Source: Parabacteroides sp. TM07-1AC (GTDB taxonomy: Bacteria; Bacteroidota; Bacteroidia; Bacteroidales; Tannerellaceae). Taken from it: a DNA stretch of 64,000 nt. This document shows, one piece after another, positions 36,556-44,631 of the stretch. The stretch lies in NCBI RefSeq assembly GCF_003480915.1, contig NZ_QUKD01000002.1, positions 318,120 through 382,119 of the forward strand. Reading direction: 5' to 3'. The translations under genes were made by a program, and so were the position numbers. A model generated the notes under the pieces. The model did not search any database and had not been told where the DNA came from. It saw only the letters and a list, made by a program, of their open reading frames with translations. Position 1 is the stretch's first letter. Each line of letters begins with the position of its first letter.

Positions 36556-37275
36556 TCAGGTAAAACGAAGCAGATCCTTTAATTCGATCTTTCCTTCGTA
36601 GATGGCCTTGCCGAAAATTACCGCCGGTATTCCTGCTTCAGCCAGTTTTTCTATATCTTCAATCGAACTGACTCCTCCGCTGGCTATGATATATATAAAA
36701 GGGATTGCCTCCCGTATCTCCTCATACAATCCGATAGCCGGTCCCTGTAACATGCCATCGCGGCTGATATCCGTACAGATCACTTTCGTGATACCCTTGT
36801 CGTAATACTCCCGGATGAAAGGGATCAGTTCTTTATCAGTAGTCTCTTCCCACCCGCTGATGGCAATTTTCTTATCTTTCGCATCAGCTCCCAATATAAT
36901 CTTTTCGCTTCCGAACTTCCGGATCCAGGAAGTAAAAACTTCCGGATTCTTTACCGCTATACTTCCACCGGTCACCATCTGGGCACCGCTTTCGAATGCG
37001 ATCTCCAAATCATCTTCCTGCTTCAGACCTCCGCCGAAATCGATCACCAGAGAGGTGCGTGTAGCCAGTCTTTCCAATACGCGGTAGTTGATGATCCGTC
37101 CCTGACGGGCACCATCCAGATCAACCACATGCAAGCGACGGATACCATGCGCTTCGAACATCTTCGCTACTTCCAGCGGATCTTCGTTATACACTTTCTT
37201 CGTATCATAGTCACCTTGCGTAAGGCGTACACATTTGCCATCAATCAAATCTATAGCAGGGATAAGCTCGATCAT
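36556..37275 (-). CDS. hisA: ProFAR isomerase
   Basis: A 239-residue TIM barrel isomerase of histidine synthesis. Catalytic Asp8 is in [14 protein letters not shown]; the second acid (Asp about 129) is in [10 protein letters not shown]. Phosphate loops DFGGGLK and ASGGVSS are seen. It follows hisH after 5 bp. Confidence 0.96.
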   Translation of the reverse strand: MIELIPAIDLIDGKCVRLTQGDYDTKKVYNEDPLEVAKMFEAHGIRRLHVVDLDGARQGRIINYRVLERLATRTSLVIDFGGGLKQEDDLEIAFESGAQMVTGGSIAVKNPEVFTSWIRKFGSEKIILGADAKDKKIAISGWEETTDKELIPFIREYYDKGITKVICTDISRDGMLQGPAIGLYEEIREAIPFIYIIASGGVSSIEDIEKLAEAGIPAVIFGKAIYEGKIELKDLLRFT

Positions 37276-37280
37276 ATATC

Positions 37281-37871
37281 TTACAATTTTAGAAAGTTCC
37301 TCAGAATCACTTCACCGACTGAACCGCTCTTCTCCGGATGGAACTGCGTTGCATAAAAATTGTCTTTATGCAGCGAAGCACTGAACGGTTGAATATAATT
37401 CGTGGTTGCAGCCGTATATTCATTTACCGGTACATAATAACTATGTACGAAGTAAACAAATTTGTTCTCCAATTGTGCGGTAAATAAACCGTCTTTAACT
37501 TGTGTGATCGTATTCCATCCCATATGGGGCACCTTGTCCTCATGGCGATGGGGCACGAACTTCTTTACTTCCGCATCAAAAATCCCCAGGCATTCTGCAT
37601 CTCCTTCTTCAGAATGACGACACATTAATTGCATACCCAGACAAATACCCAGTACGGGTTGTTTCAGATCCTTAATAACAGCATCCAGTTTATGTTCTTT
37701 CAGATAATCCATGGTAGTCTGTGCTTCCCCTACACCGGGGAAAATTACCTTATCTGCTTTACTTAATACTTCCGGGTCGGCTGTAATCACTGGACTTACA
37801 CCTAATCTTTTCAAGGCATAACTCACTGAGTAGATATTTCCGGCATTATACTTAATAATGGCGACGTCCAT
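37281..37871 (-). CDS. hisH: Imidazole glycerol phosphate synthase, glutaminase subunit
   Basis: A 196-residue class I glutamine amidotransferase that feeds ammonia to HisF. The triad is visible: Cys77 in LGICLGMQ and His/Glu in TQFHPEKSG near residue 180. It is the first gene of the hisH-hisA-hisF-hisIE run. Other his genes (hisG, D, C, B) are not in the window. Confidence 0.96.
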   Translation of the reverse strand: MDVAIIKYNAGNIYSVSYALKRLGVSPVITADPEVLSKADKVIFPGVGEAQTTMDYLKEHKLDAVIKDLKQPVLGICLGMQLMCRHSEEGDAECLGIFDAEVKKFVPHRHEDKVPHMGWNTITQVKDGLFTAQLENKFVYFVHSYYVPVNEYTAATTNYIQPFSASLHKDNFYATQFHPEKSGSVGEVILRNFLKL

Positions 37872-37905
37872 TTTCTTTCTCCGTTTTCTTTTTTATATTG
37901 AGTTG

Positions 37906-37913
37906 CAAAAGTA
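37906..37913 (-). promoter_or_regulatory. -7 box of the his genes
   Basis: Minus strand TACTTTTG, 35 bp before hisH. No his leader peptide or attenuator is seen. Confidence 0.5.
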
Positions 37914-38105
37914 ACAAATTATCATAACATATTCCCCTTTGGTTTATGAAAAGTTGCCAAACAGTGTAGAAATGTGACAAACCTGTTTTAAATTGCCGGA
38001 TAGAGAACTCCGTTACTTTTGAAAACAGTGAAAAAAATTTCATTTCTTAACCTGCTGCATATCAGCCATGATTAAAAAAAAGACATATTTTCTTTGCCGA
38101 AGGTA

Positions 38106-38135
38106 TTGCAGAATTGAAAATAATACTTACCTTTG
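38106..38135 (+). promoter_or_regulatory. Promoter of the tRNA-Asp pair
   Basis: TTG (38106-38108) and TACCTTTG (38128-38135), 19 nt apart, match the Bacteroidetes consensus, about 33 bp before the first tRNA. Confidence 0.65.
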
Positions 38136-38168
38136 CACCGCAATCGAGAGAGATTGATAATGAAAAGA

Positions 38169-38242
38169 GGTTCGGTAGTTCAGTTGGTTAGAATACATGC
38201 CTGTCACGCATGGGGTCGCGGGTTCGAGTCCCGTCCGGACCG
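38169..38242 (+). tRNA. tRNA-Asp (anticodon GTC), copy 1
   Basis: A 74-nt cloverleaf: acceptor stem GGTTCGG/CCGGACC with one G-U pair, anticodon loop CTGTCAC (GTC), T arm with TTCGAGT, discriminator G, no encoded CCA. It differs from copy 2 at one base in the D loop. Confidence 0.97.
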
Positions 38243-38275
38243 CCTCTTTTAATTATTATTTCCTTAATTTGTTTT

Positions 38276-38349
38276 GGTTCGGTAGTTCAGCTGGTTAGAA
38301 TACATGCCTGTCACGCATGGGGTCGCGGGTTCGAGTCCCGTCCGGACCG
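38276..38349 (+). tRNA. tRNA-Asp (anticodon GTC), copy 2
   Basis: Tandem duplicate 33 bp downstream of copy 1, identical but for one D-arm base. Both are probably on one transcript ending at the palindrome that follows. Confidence 0.97.
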
Positions 38350-38351
38350 CC

Positions 38352-38389
38352 AATAAAGCCTGTTAATCATATGATTAACAGGCTTTATT
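38352..38389. terminator. Terminator after the tRNA-Asp pair
   Basis: A perfect 38-bp palindrome (19-bp arms 38352-38370 and 38371-38389) followed by ATTATTTCT. It can also serve the convergent acetyltransferase gene. Confidence 0.8.
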
Positions 38390-38417
38390 ATTTCTACAAA
38401 ATATATAAATCCTAATT

Positions 38418-39182
38418 TTACTTTTTGAGTATTCTCATTAAGCTGGCAGCATCCTGTAATAAATTCACCGTCTCAAAATGTCCTTTATAAAACACTGCCC
38501 AGTTGTTGAAAACACAAGGTAGCTCCTTAGCTTTTTGTAGGGTATCCACTTGGATGAAAGATACAGGAACATCATTCGTTTCACAATACTGTCTGACAAT
38601 CCCGATTTTTTGATCGATATAAGGACACTGCACATCATAATAAATTGTCAGTTCTTTGTTTTCGATTCCCTGTTTCTTTACATTATGTGCAAACGTCGGC
38701 TTTATTCCGTCAAAAGAGAGTGCCAGCAATTCATATCCATTATCGGTAACATCAACAGCCTCAAAGCCAAACTTCTTCGCAAACGACTGGTCGGAAAGCC
38801 AGGATTTTTGTTTTTTTGCTCCTAGCATACAAATACCGGATTTACCCTTTTCTTTAGCATCGGCTATACAATATTCCATCAGCGATTTCCCATACCCTTT
38901 CCCTTTGTAACTGCCCAAAGTCCATAAGCAATAGATATAATAATAATTATCACCCGTTATAGGAACCCAGGCTGTTTCCAAAGGGGCATACTCTATAAAA
39001 ACCGTAGCCTTTGCATTCAACTTTCTAAAGACATGACCTTCATTCAGCCGTTCAGAAAGCCATTGTCGCTTTGCCTCAACACCAGGGTGGAGCTTTTTAG
39101 TACGGATAATACAGCACAAATGCTCATCTGCAAGATTGTCTGTTGTTAAGTTTATAAATTCCGTATCCATATATATCTTCAT
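38418..39182 (-). CDS. GNAT acetyltransferase with C-terminal YoaP-like domain
   Basis: A 254-residue protein. The N-terminal GNAT domain (about 1-155) has the acetyl-CoA loop YKGKGYGKS and the strands LAVWT-like YYIYCLWTLG. The C-terminal part (about 170-254) matches the YoaP domain, a thioredoxin-like region with YYDVQCPY and a conserved VQCPYxxQ pattern. Substrate unknown. Met5 (MDTEF) is an alternative start. It is transcribed alone, convergent with the tRNA-Asp genes. Confidence 0.85.
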   Translation of the reverse strand: MKIYMDTEFINLTTDNLADEHLCCIIRTKKLHPGVEAKRQWLSERLNEGHVFRKLNAKATVFIEYAPLETAWVPITGDNYYYIYCLWTLGSYKGKGYGKSLMEYCIADAKEKGKSGICMLGAKKQKSWLSDQSFAKKFGFEAVDVTDNGYELLALSFDGIKPTFAHNVKKQGIENKELTIYYDVQCPYIDQKIGIVRQYCETNDVPVSFIQVDTLQKAKELPCVFNNWAVFYKGHFETVNLLQDAASLMRILKK

Positions 39183-39287
39183 TTCAAATTAGATATTATC
39201 AATTAACAGGAGCTGGTCGTAGTTATGTCACTTTATTATTGTTGACAAATTATGACGTGTAAATGTAATGAATTTATACGGATCACT

Positions 39288-40133
39288 TCACCTAATTTCC
39301 AGCTTTCCCGATTTGGAAATGACAACAGTATCACCCGCAAAAGCATCCCCCTGATAAACATCATTCAGATATATTCGATTATCCCTTTCTTTGAAAGTAT
39401 GAGGCCCCGATCGGAAAGTATCTCCATTATCATCGGTAAACCCGCTGATGGATTGAGGAGTTACAAAAACAATATCTTTGTATATCAAAGACGCTTTCAT
39501 TCTATATGGCCTAATAATAAGCGACTTTCTAGTAAACAGGCTTCCCTTTTTAAATATTATCGTATCACTTTCCTGTACATGGCCAACAAAAGCATTGTTC
39601 AGAAACAAAGATCCTTTATGCTCTTTGATCAAATCTTTTCCCGCCCTGATAAAAACGGTATCATTATTTATATAACTTCCATAACCGGGGAGTCCGCGGG
39701 GAAGCTGTACCTCAAATCCTCCGGTATTGTCTGTTACAAAATTCATTTTCATCATTTGCTGTGCATTACATTTGGTACCGACTGTATACAAACTAAAACC
39801 TATAGCCAGACATGCCGTTGTTAAAACTGATAATTTTGCCATTGTGTGTACTTTTAAGTTAAACAAATCTTTCAAAACAGATTTGAATGACAAATGAACC
39901 GGAAGTTCAGCTTTACCAATTTCCTGAACCTCCGGAACAGCTAACAAGTCACAATCCAGTGCAGTAGCAATTAACCTCAATGTGTAACTTCTTGGTACTA
40001 CTTTACCTGACTCGATACGTTGCAAAGTTCGGACACTAATATTACATTTACTTACCAGCTCCTCCTGGGTCAACCCTTTCGTTTCCCGAAGCCCTGCAAT
40101 GTACTTACCTAATTCCGGCTGTTTCATCTTCAT
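39288..40133 (-). CDS. Membrane-anchored XRE-type HTH regulator
   Basis: A 281-residue protein with an XRE helix-turn-helix at about 8-62 (IAGLRETKGLTQEELVSKC, TLQRIESGK), a single hydrophobic segment about 97-117, then an extra-cytoplasmic beta-rich domain (about 125-281) made of repeated strand units with NDTVFIRAG and DTVVISKSG. This architecture suggests a sensor that reads an envelope signal and binds DNA. Its own promoter box is at 40240-40247. No target is apparent; no partner gene is adjacent. Confidence 0.8.
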   Translation of the reverse strand: MKMKQPELGKYIAGLRETKGLTQEELVSKCNISVRTLQRIESGKVVPRSYTLRLIATALDCDLLAVPEVQEIGKAELPVHLSFKSVLKDLFNLKVHTMAKLSVLTTACLAIGFSLYTVGTKCNAQQMMKMNFVTDNTGGFEVQLPRGLPGYGSYINNDTVFIRAGKDLIKEHKGSLFLNNAFVGHVQESDTIIFKKGSLFTRKSLIIRPYRMKASLIYKDIVFVTPQSISGFTDDNGDTFRSGPHTFKERDNRIYLNDVYQGDAFAGDTVVISKSGKLEIR

Positions 40134-40239
40134 TCAAATTTTCGACAAGATTATGCATAACTCAAACATTCAACAAATAAAGCAGCGAACTTTCACCCGA
40201 CATTTACCCGACATTTGGCTATAACACGGTTTATTCATA

Positions 40240-40247
40240 CAAAGTTA
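40240..40247 (-). promoter_or_regulatory. -7 box of the XRE regulator
   Basis: Minus strand TAACTTTG, about 105 bp before the ATG at 40133. Confidence 0.45.
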
Positions 40248-40339
40248 ACAAAACATCAGCGGAAAGACTATTCTTTACCCATCAGTCGAATTAATTTCGT
40301 TCAATTATTCGTATCTTCGGGCGCGAAGCCCAACTGTTA

Positions 40340-40815
40340 CTTGTCACCAGTCAACTGAAAAAGGTGAACCATTTTTCATACCTACAGAGAGAATTCCGGC
40401 GATAGCCTTCACCTGTCACCGCGTTATATCATCCTGTAAAACAAGCGGATGCGGTGAATGGTAACGTTTCACCGACAACAAATTGTTTTTCATTAGAGAA
40501 CCCGTAATTTTTTTCAATTAGCTGCCGGAGCCAATACCGGTGGCTGCCGGAGCTACTTCGAATAGCTGCCGGAGCCAATACGAACGGATGCCTACTCATC
40601 TTTAATGAGTGCCTACCTATTGAAGAAAAGACGTAAGTATTTCCGAAAAAAGATAGCTCTTTTGAAGATAAAAGTCCCTTCTTTTGATTTCAAAAGTCTT
40701 GTCTTAACATTTCAAAAGACCCTACTTTTGATTTGTAATTTTAGCCTTCACCGAGACGTGTCACCAGAAAACGCAGGTATACAGGAGTTTACAAGCGGTG
40801 AAGGGTGAAGGGTAT
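40340..40815. repeat. Repeat-rich intergenic region with a 22-nt periodic array
   Basis: From 40521 to 40740 ten units follow each other at exactly 22 nt. The first three share GCTGCCGGAGC; units ending at 40630, 40652, 40674, 40696 and 40718 all end in AAAG. Units 7 and 8 are CTTTT-N6-AAAAG dyads. On both sides lie TTCACC/GGTGAA words (40368-40475 and 40747-40811). I see no gene in 40134-40925; a 67-codon frame at 40605 is made of the repeats. Confidence 0.7.
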
Positions 40816-40925
40816 TTGCGATCTATTAATATATGTGTCGATTATCCCTATTTTTGTTTCATATTTTTCTATAATTGGCACATTGTCATACTGACTCATT
40901 ATTTTCTAATCTTGATGCATATTCA

Positions 40926-41039
40926 ATGAAAAAGATAAAAGCGACATATCGAATCCGTTTTGTTGAGAAAGAAGGCAAATGGGAAGGTGTATTTATCGTT
41001 TTTGAAAGCAGCGAAACTGTTATTAATGAAATAAAATAA
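40926..41039 (+). CDS. Possible small protein, 37 residues
   Basis: ATG 40926 to TAA 41037-41039 encodes MKKIKATYRIRFVEKEGKW followed by a hydrophobic stretch (GVFIVFE) and SSETVINEIK. Composition looks protein-like and it is 61 bp before the thioredoxin gene on the same strand. No family is recognised; it could be chance or the remnant of a larger gene. Confidence 0.35.
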   Translation: MKKIKATYRIRFVEKEGKWEGVFIVFESSETVINEIK

Positions 41040-41100
41040 CCGGCTTCATCTGTTCGATGAACAAGCATTACATTCCAATTGTTATAAATAGAAAAACAAT

Positions 41101-41400
41101 ATGGAAACTTTCAAAGATATTATAAACGGAGATAAACCTGTATTAGTAGACTTTTTCGCCACTTGGTGTGGTCCATGTAAAGTAATGAGTCCGACAGTTG
41201 AAGCATTGGGTAAGGAAGTGGCAGGGCAAGCACGTGTCCTGAAAATCGATGTAGACAAAAATGAGGCTGTAGCCAATCTGTATCGGATTCAATCCGTTCC
41301 GACATTGATCATTTTCAAGAAAGGTGAAATAGTCTGGCGTACTTCCGGTGTTGTGGAGAAAAGAGTTCTCCTAGAACAAATACAGAAGTTTAAAAATTAG
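41101..41400 (+). CDS. trxA: Thioredoxin
   Basis: A 99-residue cytoplasmic thioredoxin with the redox site WCGPCK (Cys23, Cys26), Asp near position 17 (VDFFATWC) and the cis-Pro loop SVPTLI. It reduces protein disulfides and is itself reduced by thioredoxin reductase, encoded at 49164. A hairpin terminator follows. The family assignment is firm; which thioredoxin paralogue is the main one cannot be said here. Confidence 0.93.
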   Translation: METFKDIINGDKPVLVDFFATWCGPCKVMSPTVEALGKEVAGQARVLKIDVDKNEAVANLYRIQSVPTLIIFKKGEIVWRTSGVVEKRVLLEQIQKFKN

Positions 41401-41422
41401 TATATAGCAGAAATATATTACA

Positions 41423-41474
41423 AAATCGGCATGTGTAGACGATACTTTGGTGTTCGTTTCACACATGCCGATTT
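41423..41474. terminator. Terminator between thioredoxin and lipoprotein genes
   Basis: A perfect 14-bp stem (41423-41436 with 41461-41474) with a 24-nt loop, T-rich after it on the plus strand, between convergent genes. Confidence 0.65.
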
Positions 41475-41484
41475 GTTTATTTTA

Positions 41485-42264
41485 TCAATTCGTTGTTTCC
41501 TTTAAAATAGGAAAACCCATCAACTTTGATGTTCCCCAAGTAGCAGCAGTTGTATCCTTATTAAACTCTTTAATATAATTCAGACGAATATACAAAACGT
41601 CTTGATTATCTGCTTTTTCTTTCGACTTCAACATTTCAATAGCACTTCCTGCTCTAAATACATAGTTCAAAGTATTAGTACCTACAGTACCCTTTCCGTC
41701 AGCCTGCTTAACAACACGCAAAAAGAAATCGTACACTCTCTTTCCTTCCACTTCTTTTGGTGTTTGAGATGGATCATATTGTAACTCATACATATTCTTT
41801 TGATCCGACGATATATTGGGATGGCTAGAACTTAAGAAAAGATAATTTTTTACTGTACCACAACCATAACCTGTACCATCAGAACTGATCACAGAGGCAT
41901 CCATAGTTGTAATTTCATTTTTTCTAATATCTGCCGTATCAACAGTTGTCACCAACAAACCTTCGTCCAGCTTATTATAACCAGCCACTGTTGCTGTCAA
42001 ATATTTATTTGTTCCACTGTTCATTGGATCATCATAGTTTATAGTATAAGGAAAAACTATACAATCCCCTGTAGTCAATGATTCAAATTGAGGAGAATAA
42101 AGTGCCGTATAATCATTCACATAAGCTAAATTCTTCATGGCTTCCATTGAAAAATCAACCACTCCGATTGCCGCTCCCGATTGTTCATTATTTCCCCCGT
42201 CCAAACAAGAGGTGAATAAAAGTGCAGCCATAGCCATCACCCCTAAAAACTTTAGTTTCTTCAT
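41485..42264 (-). CDS. Lipoprotein of unknown function, paralogue of the 30703 gene
   Basis: A 259-residue lipoprotein with lipobox FTSC (Cys20). It shares TGDC, the EGKRVYDFFLRVVKQ segment and NYIKEFNKDTTAATWGTSKLM with the protein at 30703, in the same order and spacing. It lies downstream of an ECF sigma/barrel-protein pair on the same strand (47-bp gap) and so may belong to that regulon. No named family is recognised. Confidence 0.75.
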   Translation of the reverse strand: MKKLKFLGVMAMAALLFTSCLDGGNNEQSGAAIGVVDFSMEAMKNLAYVNDYTALYSPQFESLTTGDCIVFPYTINYDDPMNSGTNKYLTATVAGYNKLDEGLLVTTVDTADIRKNEITTMDASVISSDGTGYGCGTVKNYLFLSSSHPNISSDQKNMYELQYDPSQTPKEVEGKRVYDFFLRVVKQADGKGTVGTNTLNYVFRAGSAIEMLKSKEKADNQDVLYIRLNYIKEFNKDTTAATWGTSKLMGFPILKETTN

Positions 42265-42310
42265 TTCTGTTTTTTTATTTTTATGTTATTAGTATTTGTT
42301 TCTTATTCGA

Positions 42311-43567
42311 TTAAAAACCTAACCGGAAGCCGGCCTGCAGATTTACATTAAATGGTTTCTCAGAACGAACGGTTTCGATGGAACTTCCGTTATCGAAGTA
42401 ATAATCCGCTCCCACTTCAGCATAAAGGCTTACGAAACGGAGCAGCGGATAACTGACACCGGCACGGGCATTAACAGACCACATCCATTCTTTCATCCGG
42501 ATATGTTCAGATTCTTTTTCGTATAATTCCTTATGCATATACTTTTTCGTAACCAATTTACCAGACACATTCACTTCTGTCATGACTCCTGCAGCAGCAT
42601 ACACCTGGAAACGTTTCCACTCTGCTATTTTATAAGACAAAGACAACGGTACACCTATAAAATGGAGCTTTTGACTCGTTTTATTATGATAGGTATCGGT
42701 TGTTTCCCAAGAAGAAGACAATAAAGAATAATTCAGACCGGTAACTAAAGCAAACCGATTATTCAAAGAATAACTTACCGACATACCCACAGAAACCGGT
42801 GTCTTATGCTTCACGTTCGTTCTTCGAGTTGAATTCTCAAAATTAGCAGAATTCAGGAATAACAACTCCTGATCTGTCAACGATGTATTCTTCAAGACAT
42901 ATGTATTCAACGAATTACTTGTCCCTGTAGTAACACTACCGCCTCCCATTCCGAATCCCCAACGACGCGGAGAAACAGTCTTCTCTTTCTTACCTGCCGG
43001 AGCAACGTCTGCTACCAACGAACGGGTATCATTAGCAGAACCTACTTCCGGATGACCCTGTACAACATCTTCTGTTTCAACCACATCAGTTTCATCCGAA
43101 TGTATTATTACTTCTGCTTTCTCCTCCATATCATCATCTGAAGAAATAACAGCAGGTTCAGTATCGGCAACCTTTACAGGCGCCTTATATGTTTCACGCA
43201 CCACCGGTTGTTGCACTTTAGCTATCGGTGTTGCAGGTATTTGCTCTTCTACAGGCTGTATGGCAGTAACCGGTACTTCCGACTCTTTTGCCAGCTCTGT
43301 TTCCATTTTCTTTGTTTCCTGTTCGATCCTGTCAGCAACCGGAGGTGGCTCCTTCTCTGATCTGAACAAATAAACGCCACTTGTTATCATCAACAGCGAA
43401 ACAACCGCTGCCGCAGCCCAATAGCGCAAAGTCCGGCGGAAAGGTACCGGTGCTTTACCCGGCAAGCGATCGGCTATAGCCTCCCAGTCGCCCGGCATTG
43501 TCTCCTCCTCAAAATCATACAATTTCGAGCGGAACAAATCATCTATTGTATCTCTTTCCTTTTCCAT
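42311..43567 (-). CDS. Single-pass protein with PorT-like outer-membrane barrel domain
   Basis: A 418-residue protein. The N-terminus (1-45, IDDLFRSKLYDFEEETMPGDWEAI) resembles the cytoplasmic part of anti-sigma proteins; a membrane segment lies at about 48-67; a Pro/Glu-rich linker (70-190) follows; the C-terminal 200 residues are a beta-barrel-like domain (SVSYSLNNRFALVTGLNYSLLSS, ending in F). It is 9 bp after the sigma gene and could be its regulator, with a periplasm-spanning linker joining the two membranes. This role is inference. Confidence 0.75.
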   Translation of the reverse strand: MEKERDTIDDLFRSKLYDFEEETMPGDWEAIADRLPGKAPVPFRRTLRYWAAAAVVSLLMITSGVYLFRSEKEPPPVADRIEQETKKMETELAKESEVPVTAIQPVEEQIPATPIAKVQQPVVRETYKAPVKVADTEPAVISSDDDMEEKAEVIIHSDETDVVETEDVVQGHPEVGSANDTRSLVADVAPAGKKEKTVSPRRWGFGMGGGSVTTGTSNSLNTYVLKNTSLTDQELLFLNSANFENSTRRTNVKHKTPVSVGMSVSYSLNNRFALVTGLNYSLLSSSWETTDTYHNKTSQKLHFIGVPLSLSYKIAEWKRFQVYAAAGVMTEVNVSGKLVTKKYMHKELYEKESEHIRMKEWMWSVNARAGVSYPLLRFVSLYAEVGADYYFDNGSSIETVRSEKPFNVNLQAGFRLGF

Positions 43568-43576
43568 TCTTTCCTC

Positions 43577-44104
43577 TTAATACAAAGCGTTAATCCTCTT
43601 TTGCAACATCTGTTTGGCGCGCGTGAACTGTGAACGTGACGTACTCTCCGTTATATTCAGCATATCACTGATCTCCTTATGCGAATATCCTTCGATCGCG
43701 AACAAGTTGAATACAGTACGAAAACCTGCCGGTAACTCCTGCACCAGCTTCATCAACTCCGCCGCCGACATATCCGAGATAACGGAACCAGCCGGCTGTA
43801 TCAATTCAGCCGTGTTATCCAGGTCTGTCGATTCGCGCAACACATCTGATTTACGCAAATACTCCAATGCACAATTTACAAAGATCTTACGCATCCATCC
43901 CTCAAATGAACCAGTTCCCGAAAAAGAGTCCATACTGGTAAAAACTTTCACGAATCCATCCTGCAACAAATCGCGGGCAGTCTCCCTGTCGTTCACATAA
44001 CGCAGACAAACTCCCATCATCCTGCGGGAATACCTCTCGTAAAGCTCTTTCTGAGCCAGCCTGTCCCCCTTCCTACAACCATTTATCAGTTGTGACTCGT
44101 CCAT
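43577..44104 (-). CDS. ECF RNA polymerase sigma factor
   Basis: A 175-residue sigma-70 family factor starting at ATG 44104 (MDESQLINGC); the frame is open 30 bp further but without family similarity. Region 2 (about 15-85) has RYVNDRETARDLLQDGFVKVF; region 4 (about 115-170) has FNLFAIEGYSHKEISDMLNITESTSRSQFTRAK. Its probable regulator, the barrel protein, follows. Confidence 0.92.
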   Translation of the reverse strand: MDESQLINGCRKGDRLAQKELYERYSRRMMGVCLRYVNDRETARDLLQDGFVKVFTSMDSFSGTGSFEGWMRKIFVNCALEYLRKSDVLRESTDLDNTAELIQPAGSVISDMSAAELMKLVQELPAGFRTVFNLFAIEGYSHKEISDMLNITESTSRSQFTRAKQMLQKRINALY

Positions 44105-44209
44105 TACAAATATAATGATGTTATTCTCGTGCAAAACGCTGCATGTTTCATGAACTTTTTTTCATAAAAGAGGCGGACACATAGATCCGCCCCATACAGG
44201 TATGCTTTG

Positions 44210-44217
44210 CAAAGATA
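44210..44217 (-). promoter_or_regulatory. -7 box of the sigma gene
   Basis: Minus strand TATCTTTG, about 105 bp before the sigma ATG; the leader holds a GGCGGA/TCCGCC hairpin (about 44172-44191). Confidence 0.45.
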
Positions 44218-44259
44218 AGATGTTCTGCTGAATTTTCGTGTTAACGAAATACAGACTGC

Positions 44260-44592
44260 TTAATTTTTTTTCGCAGGACTGACCGGACAACCGGCACCGT
44301 CGTCTACCGGCACTGCTTCCATGCCTATCTTTTTAAAGGCTGAAGCTAATTTCGTTTTCGATGTCTTATCCGTCTTGTAAGTGACCTCTACCGTACGGGT
44401 TGTCAGGTCGCACTTCATATCGGTCACCCCCTTTTCGAACGAGATATTCTTTTCTACCTTTTTCTGGCAATTGGCACATTCCATCCCTTCCACGAAGAAA
44501 GTAACTGTGTCCTTTTTCTTTTTTGCATCTTGTGCATAGGCCGAAGAAAAAGTAAATACGGCGCAGATTAATGCTACTACAAACTGTTTCAT
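44260..44592 (-). CDS. Exported heavy-metal-associated (HMA) domain protein
   Basis: A 110-residue protein with a signal peptide (1-20) and an HMA ferredoxin-like fold carrying MECANC (Cys39, Cys42), the copper-type CxxC motif. It would bind Cu(I) or a similar metal in the periplasm. It is the third gene of a run with a TonB-dependent receptor and a Cys-rich membrane protein. An additional Cys near the C-terminus (GAGCPVS) could add a ligand. Confidence 0.85.
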   Translation of the reverse strand: MKQFVVALICAVFTFSSAYAQDAKKKKDTVTFFVEGMECANCQKKVEKNISFEKGVTDMKCDLTTRTVEVTYKTDKTSKTKLASAFKKIGMEAVPVDDGAGCPVSPAKKN

Positions 44593-44631
44593 AATGTATC
44601 TGTATTAATTGGTAAATAATTCATCTGTAAT

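Noticed and set aside
40521..40740. CRISPR array
   Set aside because: Period of 22 nt without distinct repeat and spacer parts, and no cas genes in the window.
40605..40808. 67-codon plus-strand frame
   Set aside because: Made of the 22-nt periodic repeats; no protein-like features.
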